This document shows, piece by piece, positions 55,431 through 64,000 of a stretch of DNA of 64,000 nt. Below the pieces are notes generated by a model that made no database searches, had not been told where the DNA came from, and saw nothing but the letters and a program-made list of their open reading frames with translations. Each line of letters starts with the position of its first letter. Within the stretch, counting starts at the first letter, position 1. Source of the DNA: Selaginella moellendorffii (taxonomy: Eukaryota > Streptophyta > Lycopodiopsida > Selaginellales > Selaginellaceae); NCBI RefSeq assembly GCF_000143415.4, contig NW_003314319.1, forward strand, positions 524,365 to 588,364. Direction: 5' to 3'. Position numbers and translations under genes: made by a program.

Positions 55431-56899
55431 TTTCTAAAGCGCAATACAGTTGGAATGACTGACTCGCTGGCTTTTTTTCCCTTGTGGATACAGGATATGC
55501 TGCAAGGCTAGCGGGTGACACTGCGTAATGGCTTCCATGTTTGCGGTACATCATGCTGGATATACTGGAGACTTTTAACTTTTGGCTATTGGAAGAGGAG
55601 AAAAGCTGTAGGCGAAAGAAAAGGAGCAAAAGAGATGAGGATTGAGCACACTCACGCAGCGCAGAATGTCAACTGGGTGAGAAAATTCAGCGGGGACACG
55701 GAATCAAGCTAGGCATGATGTGTTGGGATGGGATTTGACCTGTGCACGACAACGATATACTAGCTCGGGAACAAACTTCTTGGAGAGGGAATTTCAACTC
55801 GGAAGCAGACAACAGGTGGTGTCCAAGCAACTCACACAAGTCTCCACTCGCACAAGTCTTCACCGGCATATCTACGTCTATTATACTCGCGAGACAGCGA
55901 AAGAAAGCAAGAGTGCATGATCCGGGGCCGAGAACCAAGCAAGCCAAACAAAAGTCACGTAGTCACCAAAGCTCGTATGCACGACCCAAGCAACCAAGTA
56001 AGCAAAATGGCATTTGAGACAAACAACTGATGGTGTGTTTACTTACTGCGTGTTGCCAGCCATAGCCATAACTCTGCAAGGCGAGAGAACCGGAAGAAAA
56101 CGAGAACTCGAAAGAGCTATAGCGAGGAACTTTGAGGATGCTGCTTGCTTCTCTCCCCGGCGCTGCTGCTTGGCAATTTATACTCGTTGCTCCTAGGCAA
56201 GTACTGAAGCGTTTCATTGGCTGGCTGGCTGGTCAAACTGAATTTGCTCGATGGTGGGTTTGCAGGCTCCGGGGTTCATAATACGTGATCATGAAGCTGC
56301 CTGAGCCGTGTAGCCTTTCTCGGTGGCAAAAAGCTTATCGTTGGAGATCGTTATAGAAGTATACAAGACGCCTTTTTGTCTAGCTCAGCTGTATCATTAT
56401 CATCATCGCCCATCGCATTGGAAAGCTTGGTATTTTCTAATCGCTCTCTCTCGGTACGTGTTATTTTATTGCAGTTCACTCTTCCTCTCTACCAGATGCA
56501 GGTTCGAATCCTTTGGCTGCGCCTCGAAACGTCATCCGACGCATTCCCGCATAAGTTTCGATCACGCGGATCTTGTGGGGTCTTCTGTTCCAATGGATAG
56601 GCCAGAACGCGCGAAAGAAAACTCGAGCATTATAGCAGGGAGCACTGCAAATGGAGCGCGTTGCACCCACGAATATAACCATGCTTGTTTTTTATTTCGT
56701 TTTTCTCCCGCTCGCATGGTTACTATCTTCGTTTGTGTGCTGTGTGCTGTCTCAAACTGACAAAACAATATCAATTGACTGGGAACTGAAATGAAACGAA
56801 TGAATGACAAGAGGGGGACAAAAATGTTATCAAATTGTGGGAGCGAGAAACGCATAAGTTTTACACAACCCATAAACATGAGCCCCCAAGGCACGCGCG

Positions 56900-57085
56900 C
56901 ATGCAAACCCAAGTTATCACACCACCACCTTGATGATCATTCATTCTTAACTTTGTATAGTCCATGATGTTGGGATATGCATATATTATACATTTGAATG
57001 CGAAGGGTGTGTGTCGCCATGCATGCCAGCATGCCACCATGCACGCCCGTACTTTTATACGGCACGCCATGCATGCCCCCATGCA
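56900..57085. promoter_or_regulatory. cluster of RY (CATGCA) elements
   Basis: CATGCA occurs at 56900, 57018, 57038, 57068 and 57080, twice extended to the palindrome CATGCATG. These are the core binding sites of ABI3/FUS3/LEC2-type B3 factors. No gene start lies directly beside them. Confidence 0.4.
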
Positions 57086-57480
57086 CATGATTGATGCGGC
57101 CATGCTCACCATCCATCCATGATCCATGCCGGTATGGCTGGCTGGCTGGCTTTCTCATGCCCTATGATTTTGGGCGGGGCACGCGGGGCATGAATGGAAA
57201 TGTGCTTCCCGGATCATTTCTTCGGCGTCAGCGTTTCGATTCACTTCCACTCCACCACCCCGTCTCTTCTACTTATCATGGCCGTAGGGCCTTACAGTCT
57301 ATACCATACCAAGCTGGATGGAAATCATCACAACAATCCTTCGTATACGTACTTTTTCCCCTTCTCTTCGCTATGCAGGAACTAAACAGCTTCGGCCGTA
57401 TTTTAATTCGTCTCTCACTCTATGCATGGACACACGTGTCCCCGCCACCTCGAACTTAGATGATTCGGAAGAATATGCTA

Positions 57481-57849
57481 GATTCTGATATATGTCTATA
57501 ATTATCTGGCAAGTCATTAATATTTCTTAATTAGAAAATTCTTAACATTCTTCATTACATGCTAGCTAGAATTATAAAAATAACATAGAAAATTGATTTT
57601 TAAAAGCAATCACTGTAAACGTTTATAATTTGCAAACACAAACTTAATATGAGAAAGAATTAGAATTGTGGCTAAAATGAATATCTACTCATTAGTTTCT
57701 GGTTACCTTAATTAGAACATGATTAGTATATCTGTAAAAAAAAGTAATTTAGAGTAAGTTATTGTTTAAATTATAAAATATAGAAAATATATAGATGACT
57801 TTTAACATGGTGGTTATTGAAAAACAAACTTACTTAACAACATAATATG
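57481..57849. other. AT-rich flank of the hevein-like relics
   Basis: An abrupt change to AT-rich DNA near 57490. No gene recognised apart from the 3' flank of the hevein-like gene. Confidence 0.45.
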
Positions 57850-58134
57850 CTAGAATTTTCTGTGAAGACTAATTGTAGAGTTGGGATTGGCATCAATGTC
57901 ATCACAAGCACCATATCCATGTCTACAACCCTTGCCACAAAATTCAATACCTCTACCACAATACTTCTATTGGCTGCAACACTGGTCACGATTACAATAG
58001 TAAAAGCTTTTGTCATTTAGGAGGCCACAACATGGTTGTGAGCATGGTTGGCTCTGGGTAACAAGCACTAACATTGAAAAACACACTAAATGTACTACCA
58101 TTATTAAATTGCTATGGAGCCTCCTAGAAGCCAT
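57850..58134 (-). pseudogene. hevein-like (chitin-binding type 1) secreted peptide with one in-frame stop
   Basis: A single-exon frame of 95 codons. The signal peptide (MASRRLHSNLIMVVHLVCFS and following residues, cleavage near TQSQ) is complete. The mature part follows the hevein cysteine plan: PCCGLLNDKSFYYCNRDQCC then SQ, stop, KYCGRGIEFCGKGC and GYGACDD. It ends DANPNSTISLHRKF. The only defect is TAG at 57967-57969, in the loop just before the third conserved CG. Hevein domains bind chitin and many are antifungal. No chitinase domain follows, so it would be a stand-alone peptide. It lies in an AT-rich island and has low GC unlike nearby genes. It could be a recent pseudogene, a sequencing error, or a null allele. 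Confidence 0.82.
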
Positions 58135-58971
58135 ATTTTCAATATATTTTCAAATATGGTAGTGGTATTTATTGAAGATTTTCAATCTTGTTGAACATGA
58201 CTTTGTTCAATGACAAAATCGATACAATTTTAGCATTCATTGCCAAAATGTTTTTGGCATACTGGGGGTCTTCTTGTTAAAGTTTTTTGTTTTTTTGTTT
58301 TTTTCTGTCAAAGTGAGTCAAAGATAAAGAATTCTGCTAATTCCTTGTTTGTATTTATATTTATAAATTAGTATTTGATAAATAAATAAATAAATATCTA
58401 TAATTTATTGTTATTTACAAGGAAGATTATTAAATATGAAGCTTTCTTTCATTATACTTTTCCATTAAAAAATTTTATATTTAAAATGTACATCCTTCAC
58501 CTTCTAATGTAAGATAAATCCCTAATTTTTCTAAAGGTTTTGAAACATAAACTATATTTCTCTTATAGTAGATACAAATATTTTAAGTTACAAGTTTCAT
58601 GTTTTACATAGTTTAATTTTACAATAGTACCTTTAAGAATTGTTCCATAGTGAGTTTATTCTTAATCTTTTTGTGGAAAAACGTTTGTGTGTCAATTCTT
58701 TTGTTTAGTTGGTGTTACTATGGTGTCTTATGTCAAAAGTGTGGATTGAATTTTCTTGCAGAAAAGCAAAAGGTTCATGATTTTTGGGCACAAGAAATAC
58801 CATATCAAAGGGAGTTTGATTAATACATTTTAGTGATTGTAGCACTTAAAAAGATTTTGGCTAGTAAATTGAGTAATTAAATCTTTGATTGTAGCAATTG
58901 GTATATTCTAAGACAAAAACAGAATATCACATTCCGTTAGAATGAAGAATATCCTAGAATATGGCAAATAC
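58135..58971. other. AT-rich spacer between the two hevein-like copies
   Basis: No gene. 58802-58860 matches 38247-38303 in inverted orientation, suggesting a dispersed AT-rich repeat shared with the block at 34.5-39.6 kb. Confidence 0.5.
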
Positions 58972-59128
58972 AGGAACAGTGACCATACCCACGTTTGCTA
59001 CCATTGCCACAATAATCAGCCCCCACACTCCAACAATGAGAATTGCAATAGTGTCATCCAAGACGCCACAACATGGCGTTTAGCAGGACTGAGAGTGGAT
59101 GACAAGCACTAAGGTTTGCATCACTCAT
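58972..59128 (-). pseudogene. second hevein-like relic, heavily broken
   Basis: Read on the minus strand it parallels the copy at 57850-58134: LVLVIHSQSC then a stop, TPCCGVLDD, then after a frame change HYCNSHCWSVGADYCGNGSK and RGYGHC. The signal-peptide exon start is not found. At least one stop and one frameshift separate the parts. It is an older tandem copy of the same gene. Confidence 0.7.
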
Positions 59129-59382
59129 TTTGGTTCTCCTATCTGAAACGCTAGCTACTTATTCTTCTAGTTTAATTGCGTCCGCCCACTTGGATAGACT
59201 TTCCCAGGTCCGCCCACAGATTTTGCGCCATTCTCCCACCTACATGCCATTTGGCAAAGTTCAAACAACACAAACCCCTTCTTATCGCTTTATGTTGTAA
59301 ATACTTCTTTGTCACTTATTTTATGGATCAGTGCACGTTAAGTTTGTGAAGCTTTTGCATGTAGTTTATTTCATCTCATCTG
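59129..59382. other. spacer before SYP61
   Basis: Transition from AT-rich island to the 3' end of the syntaxin gene. Nothing recognised. Confidence 0.5.
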
Positions 59383-60513
59383 TTACGTGTAGAATACTAG
59401 AAAGACAAGGATGATCAAGAGGATGACCAAGGCCGCCACCATGGCCAGTTGCCCTTTAGATCCGGCCTTTCTTATTACATGCTCCAGCTTTTTCTGCAAG
59501 GATCCAGCAAAACCTTGAGAGATCCAAACGATTATTATTTAAGCATTGTTAGTTTGATTTTTTTGACCTGGACATAGGCGAGCTTGCTAGAGGTGCTGTC
59601 AACATCATGCTGCAACTCATCGATCATACCCTCCTGAATTTTAAAAAAGAAATCAGCTCTGTCAATCGCCAAGCACTTCGTAATTTTTTTTTACCTGACC
59701 TGTTGAGAGAGCTCCTCGTGGATGGTCGCTCCAACTCCACCGATTTTCTCAAGGCTCGTGCTGATGTCGTCCAAGTCTTGATCCTGCTCCCTGGTTCAAG
59801 CATCATTTAGACAAAAAGGAGACGAGGGCACAAAGAAAAGCTTTTAAACGATTTCTTACCGCATTAGAAGGCTCTGTCTGTCCGACTCGGAAGCAATGTA
59901 GTCATCGTTGTGCTGTGAATAATCCGAGGCCTGCTTTTGAGTTGGAGGAGGAGCTCCAAATCGAGCACCGCCCATTGGAGCAGCAGCTTGGGCCTTTTGC
60001 ACGGCATCTTGAGCAGCAGCTTTTATGCCACCAATCTTAATAAACACAGGCCCAAGCTCTCAAAAAGAAGAAGTTTTTTAAGTTTCTCAAAGCTCTCACC
60101 CTGGATCTGGTTTGAGTCGTCCATCTCCTTCTCTGCTCGATCTCGGCCGGCCCAACTCGAAACTTGGCGGGATTCCTCTCTGCAACAGTTATCGCTCGGT
60201 CAAGCTCATCCACCTTCCAAGCCAAACAAAATTCCACACAGACTAAAAACCCCTCTTAAACCCTCTTGCCAAGGCAAATCGCAAATCCCATACCTGTCTC
60301 TCGATGCTCCCACACTTCTCAACCAGCTGCTTGGCAATCCCATCGCGTTCCAGCGATGCCGGAAGCCCCTGCCATCTCAAATAGCTCGAATTCAATCCGC
60401 CCACCTGGATCACAAATCCGATCAAACAAAACGCTAGAATCAAGCGTTTGCCTCACCAATTCATCCAGCTGATCCTTAATGTAGTAAAACGGATCCTGGG
60501 CCGACAAGGACAT
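59383..60513 (-). CDS. SYP61: SYP61-type syntaxin (Qc-SNARE)
   Basis: Seven exons. MSLSAQDPFYYIKDQLDELV and VEKCGSIERQVDELDRAITV with RRRWTTQTRSR match the N-terminal syntaxin-6 domain (VDELxxAIxVAxxxP...ELEKRRRWT). The SNARE motif spans SESDRQSLLMR / EQDQDLDDISTSLEKIGGVG / ATIHEELSQQEGMIDELQHD / VDSTSSKLAYVQKKLEHVIR, with a C-terminal membrane anchor (LAMVAALVILLIILVFLVFY). The protein acts at the trans-Golgi network/early endosome in vesicle fusion. The linker between domains is Ala/Pro/Gln-rich. Start: ATG with the family's SAQDPFY opening. Confidence 0.95.
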
Positions 60514-60806
60514 GGTGGAAAGCGAGCCCCACAAAAACCCTAACCGTCTAGTGCCGAGATCCGACGGCCAGCGTTTGAGCTCTTGGTTGCACGCGCAATC
60601 CAACGGCCAGCACTTAGTTTTACACGAGGAGTCCCACGAAACAAATCTTGTGAGGTGAAAAGCACTAGCCGCCTCGCTCTCTCTTCGCTCCTTCATGCCC
60701 AATCCAGCAGCAGTAGCTCCAATTCTCTTCTTCTTCTTCTTCTTCTTTCTCCTTCTTTGTTCCTGGCATTAGTTTCGCTACAAAAATCGCTCTAGCTTGC
60801 TTTTTC
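60514..60806. other. spacer between SYP61 and PP2AA
   Basis: About 290 bp holding the SYP61 5' leader and the PP2AA 3' end, with a (CTT)n run at about 60727-60757. Confidence 0.5.
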
Positions 60807-63201
60807 TTATGTCGACATGGTGTCGTCGCACGCCTTGAGAGCTTCGCTTGCGAAGTACCTCACGTCGACGTCTGGATCCTCGTTTAGTTCCTGTAGGGTG
60901 GGTCTTATGGTTTGATCCACCACCTGAAGTTTGGAAAAGAGATTAGCAGCTTCTCACAAGCTCTCTCAAAGCTTACCGAGGCATCCACAGTCGGGATCAA
61001 GGACTTTAGCACCTTGGCCACGTTAAATTTTATGTTAGGGACCCTGGCATGGCACACACAAGTTATCCAAAGGCTAAAAACAAAATGGAAAAAATTCAAG
61101 CACCTGTCTTTTGATGCATTGATAACCACCGGCAGCAATGTCTGGCATGTAACCTCGCCCCCAACAACTGGAGCTAATAAAGAAATGGCATGTAAAATCG
61201 TCATCCTGTACAAATAGTGAGGATTGTTAATCATGTTGATCACCTGTGAGAGAGGAGCGAGTGTCAGGACCACTACTCAAAACAAAAAACCTCTCACCTG
61301 CGGAAGTATGTGTTGGCAAGTCCACTCAGGACCAAATTCTTCCGCTAAGCGTTTAAGATTGTTCGCGGCAGCTTCCCTGATTGAAAACACCTACAGCAGT
61401 TCGTTTTATCACCAGATGAATTGCAAATACAAGCACAGTACCTGATCCCCAAGCCATTGCATACACAAAGAACCAAGTTTATCGTCAAAAACTTCCACTC
61501 CCAACTGGCTTGCAAGGAGAGGGATGTACTCTATAATCGCAAGCCGTACTCTCCAGTGTCTGTCTTCGGCCAGCTCCAGTAAAGACTGAGAAAGCAAGTC
61601 TATACCTATGACCTGCATACTCCGCTTGTCAGCTTTGAAAGTAGAATTTTTTTGGACGCACCTGGTTAACTTGATCAAGCTTGCTCATAATACTCAACCG
61701 CACATCAGGAAACTCATCTTTCAATAGCGCCAGAAATGTCGGTAGAAGCTGCTCAATAGTCACCTCCTGCACAAAGAGACGAACCATCAACATGCTGGCA
61801 TTGTCCTTCCTCTGTTTGAATCCAAACTTCTATTACCTTTCCTAGTACTGGAGCCATACCCATAATCACTGATGCCAGTGCAGCTCGAACGTGCTGCGAT
61901 GAATCGATTGCCAAGTCCTGCACTTATTCCAAACACAGTGTTAATTTTTCTAAACCTCGTAAAGAGTGTTCCATACCTTGACACAGGGAAGAATTTGCTG
62001 CGTTGCTAGTTGCGGGCTGATTATACGACAAAACTTGGTCACCTTGCCCGCGGCCGCGATGCGCACTTCCGCCTCATTGTCACGCAAAAGTCTCACGTAA
62101 GCTGGAACGAGTTCGGTCCTTTGAAAGAAAACGTCGTCAGGCCCTCAATGCTCTCAGAATAATGTGATGCAACTACCTCGTAGCCTCCGCACCTACTGCT
62201 TCGCAAAGCTCGTAGAGCTGATTAGCAACCATAAAGCGTACACGCCAGGACTTATCCTGATAATAAAAGGCAGCACGTCAGTTCTCAGGTTACGAGTTGA
62301 AGAGCTTTTAGATTCACCTGAGAAAAACTAACAATAACTGGAAGAATATTGGCTATGCAATCTTGAGGCTCAAGTAGCTTGCCCAACGCAGCACAGCCTT
62401 CTACCGCCGAAAGTCTCAGTGAATCTTGATCTACAAAACAAAGTCCCACAGCGCTTCAAACCAGTTTACAGCCAGTCACTCGTACACACTTACCATCTTG
62501 TGTGAGGTCTTTGAAAAACGACATTATATCAGATTTCAGATGAGCCGGCTCCACGGTGGCTGCAAACTTTGCCAGATTCGAAGCCGCCGACCGCCTCACC
62601 ATGGGCAGATCATCGTGGCAGAGATGATTGTAAACAGATCTCAACTCCGACCGCGTTGCTTCTGGAGCACTCGGGTACGCTACATGGAACAAGCAGCAAG
62701 CTGAGATGCGAGAGGTAAACCACTCGTCCGCCCCGAGTCTCTGCAAGAATCACAAACCAGAGAATTGAGACAAAGGTAGAAGAACTCTCGAGCAGGGCTT
62801 ACCTTGACGAGAGGGATAAACCAATCCACCAAGTCCTTTTCTTTCATCTGAGACCCAATCCGGCAAAGCGACTCCACAGCCTTCTCGCGAACAATGGTCT
62901 CGTCCACAGTGCACAGCGTCTCGAGCGGCGGGAGGAGCACATAGGCGTAGTCGACGCCACCAACATATGGGATAAACGCCCCGAGCTCCTCCGCCATAGC
63001 CAGGAGCACCTCGTCGTCGTCGTCGTTGTTCTCACTGAGAAAGGGAATGAGCTCTTTCCGGGTGCGCTCCTCGCCCAGAGCCCTGGCAATGGTGGAGAGG
63101 CGGCGGATGGAGTTGAGGCGGAGATGGATGTCCTCGTTCTTGAGCTCATCGATGAGAATGGCGATCGGATAGAGCGGCTCGTCTACCATAGCTGCAGCCA
63201 T
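60807..63201 (-). CDS. PP2AA: PP2A 65-kDa regulatory (scaffold) subunit A
   Basis: About twelve exons encoding tandem HEAT repeats. [40 protein letters not shown] and [20 protein letters not shown] at the N terminus are strongly diagnostic. Further blocks are [100 protein letters not shown] and [20 protein letters not shown]. It ends ACDDTMST. It scaffolds PP2A by bringing together catalytic C and variable B subunits, including in auxin transport and signalling. Divergent from the helicase gene, 232 bp apart. Confidence 0.96.
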
Positions 63202-63433
63202 GCGGCGGCGAGGGAGAATGCCGCCCCCTGCTGGGCTAAGCCTATCTAGCGATTTACCTCCACGCCGTGATCTCGATCTCCCCCCTCCCCGATCGCGTCC
63301 CACAAACCCTAGCGCCTTGGGGGATCTACAGGCAACGAAGAAATATACATTTGCCCAAAGCAAATGAGATCAGTAGCATAAACCCTAAAATGCGTAAATT
63401 TAAACCCTAAAAGTGGGTTTCCAGGGTTTGCGG
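63202..63433. promoter_or_regulatory. 232-bp divergent promoter PP2AA / DEAD-box gene
   Basis: Contains three AAACCCTA-type telo-box strings (TAAACCCTAAA near 63380-63411), typical of promoters of ribosome-biogenesis and translation genes in plants. This fits the helicase. Confidence 0.5.
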
Positions 63434-64000
63434 ATGGGAGGAGGCCGGGCGTGGCGGGCGGAGAAGCTCAAGCAAAATCGCGAGAGGAAGAAGGATGCCA
63501 AGAAGAATGCGAGGCCGCCGAAGAAGAATTCCAGCAAGGCCTCCAGGTCCGTGCAAGAGATTGCGGAGCTTGATGCTAGAATAGAGGCCGGAGCGCCGCG
63601 ATCGGGCTCCAATCCTCTCGGGGAGAAGCTCGATGAGAGTCCAGGGGCTGGAGGGTTCAAGCCCTACGCCGGCGCCACGCTGTTCCAGCAGCTGCCTCTC
63701 TCGCGGCTCACATTGGATGGTCTCAAGGACGCCAAGTATGTGACTATGACCGACATCCAAAGGGCAGCTCTTCCACACGCACTGTGTGGGAGGGACATTC
63801 TCGGGGCAGCCAAGACGGGGTCGGGAAAAACGCTAGCGTTTCTCATTCCAGTTAAGCTGATCGTTTCTTCTTTCTCTTCTTTTCTTTCCTTCAAGCCGTT
63901 CACTCCATTCTCTTTTCCATTGATCGTGATCGTCGGGCTTGCAATGCAGGTGATTGAGAAGCTCTACCGTCTACGATGGACCTCCATGGATGGCGTTGGT
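63434..64000 (+). CDS. DEAD-box RNA helicase, DDX10/Dbp4 (RH32)-like, partial
   Basis: Exon 1 (63434-63850) starts [20 protein letters not shown], basic as in nucleolar helicases, then [15 protein letters not shown]. It continues with [40 protein letters not shown] (Q motif) and [17 protein letters not shown] (Walker A, motif I). Donor CCA|GTTAAG; acceptor CAG|GTGATTGAG at 63950 continues [17 protein letters not shown] to the window end. The helicase motifs beyond motif I lie outside the window. The family member Dbp4/DDX10 works in small-subunit pre-rRNA processing (U14 snoRNA release). The telo-box promoter fits that role. Confidence 0.9.
   Translation, partial: MGGGRAWRAEKLKQNRERKKDAKKNARPPKKNSSKASRSVQEIAELDARIEAGAPRSGSNPLGEKLDESPGAGGFKPYAGATLFQQLPLSRLTLDGLKDAKYVTMTDIQRAALPHALCGRDILGAAKTGSGKTLAFLIPVKLIVSSFSSFLSFKPFTPFSFPLIVIVGLAMQVIEKLYRLRWTSMDGVG

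Larger units (their letters stand above)
54464..57480. other. 3 kb gene-poor upstream region
   Basis: No conserved coding gene in the region upstream of AdoMetDC. It contains a degenerate tRNA-like piece (55366-55430, minus), a perfect isolated B box GGTTCGAATCC (56503-56513) without a tRNA around it, a GGCTGGCTGGCT run, and the RY-element cluster (56900-57085). Other open frames are short and unrelated to known families. Confidence 0.45.

Noticed and set aside
56503-56513. Perfect B box GGTTCGAATCC
   Set aside because: No A box, anticodon arm or acceptor stem around it; a chance match or very old relic.

Overview
This is nuclear DNA from a land plant with very short introns (mostly 50-100 bp) and tightly packed genes. 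The best match is a spikemoss (Selaginella-type lycophyte). Support comes from plant-only families (GARP/MYB-CC factors, an SYP61-type syntaxin, a plant AdoMetDC with its conserved upstream ORF, PR-1), from a probable homologue of a sperm protein (TEX47-like) expected only in plants with swimming sperm, and from compact gene structure. The species call is an inference, not proven here. A 100-base run of N (42572-42671) marks an assembly gap.

Layout. 1-940: a long TA/CATA microsatellite and AT-rich flank. 942-7460 (-): TEX47-like gene, a small secreted Cys-containing protein, and the condensin II subunit CAP-D3. 8089-9420 (+): MYB-CC factor. 12219-13825 (-): G2-like/KANADI-related GARP repressor. 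15753-16306: truncated tRNA-Phe relic and a small protein with a WYxPRxPLxDIT motif. 16913-17410 (+): PR-1. 18796-20235 (+): single-exon SET/LSMT-type protein. 21469-22988 (+): STAR-type KH RNA-binding protein. 24032-24921 (-): dephospho-CoA kinase. 25013-25085 (+): tRNA-Glu(CTC). 25161-28499 (+): cap guanine-N7 methyltransferase with a very large repetitive charged tail. 28690-30032 (-): HSD1-like SDR with a probable frameshift. 30654-31893 (+): second MYB-CC gene.

32.2-47.5 kb is a local tandem array. Five cinnamoyl-CoA-reductase-like units (one dead, four apparently intact) lie on the + strand. The intact units are followed by remains of a convergent C2orf69-type gene, which is whole only after the last one. 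A roughly 5 kb AT-rich block with a decayed copia element splits the array, and some intergenic pieces are inverted.

47521-51849 (+): transportin-3/MOS14 importin, sharing a tiny divergent promoter with the C2orf69 gene. 52382-53941 (-): AdoMetDC and its regulatory uORF. 54.5-57.8 kb: long non-coding stretch with a cluster of RY (CATGCA) elements. 57.5-59.3 kb: AT-rich island holding two broken hevein-type (chitin-binding) peptide genes. 59383-60513 (-): SYP61 syntaxin. 60807-63201 (-): PP2A scaffold A subunit. 63434-end (+): first part of a DDX10/Dbp4-type DEAD-box helicase.

Most genes are housekeeping genes and do not form a pathway. The unusual biology lies in the CCR-like/C2orf69 array, the repeat-expanded cap methyltransferase, and the hevein-like relics in AT-rich islands.
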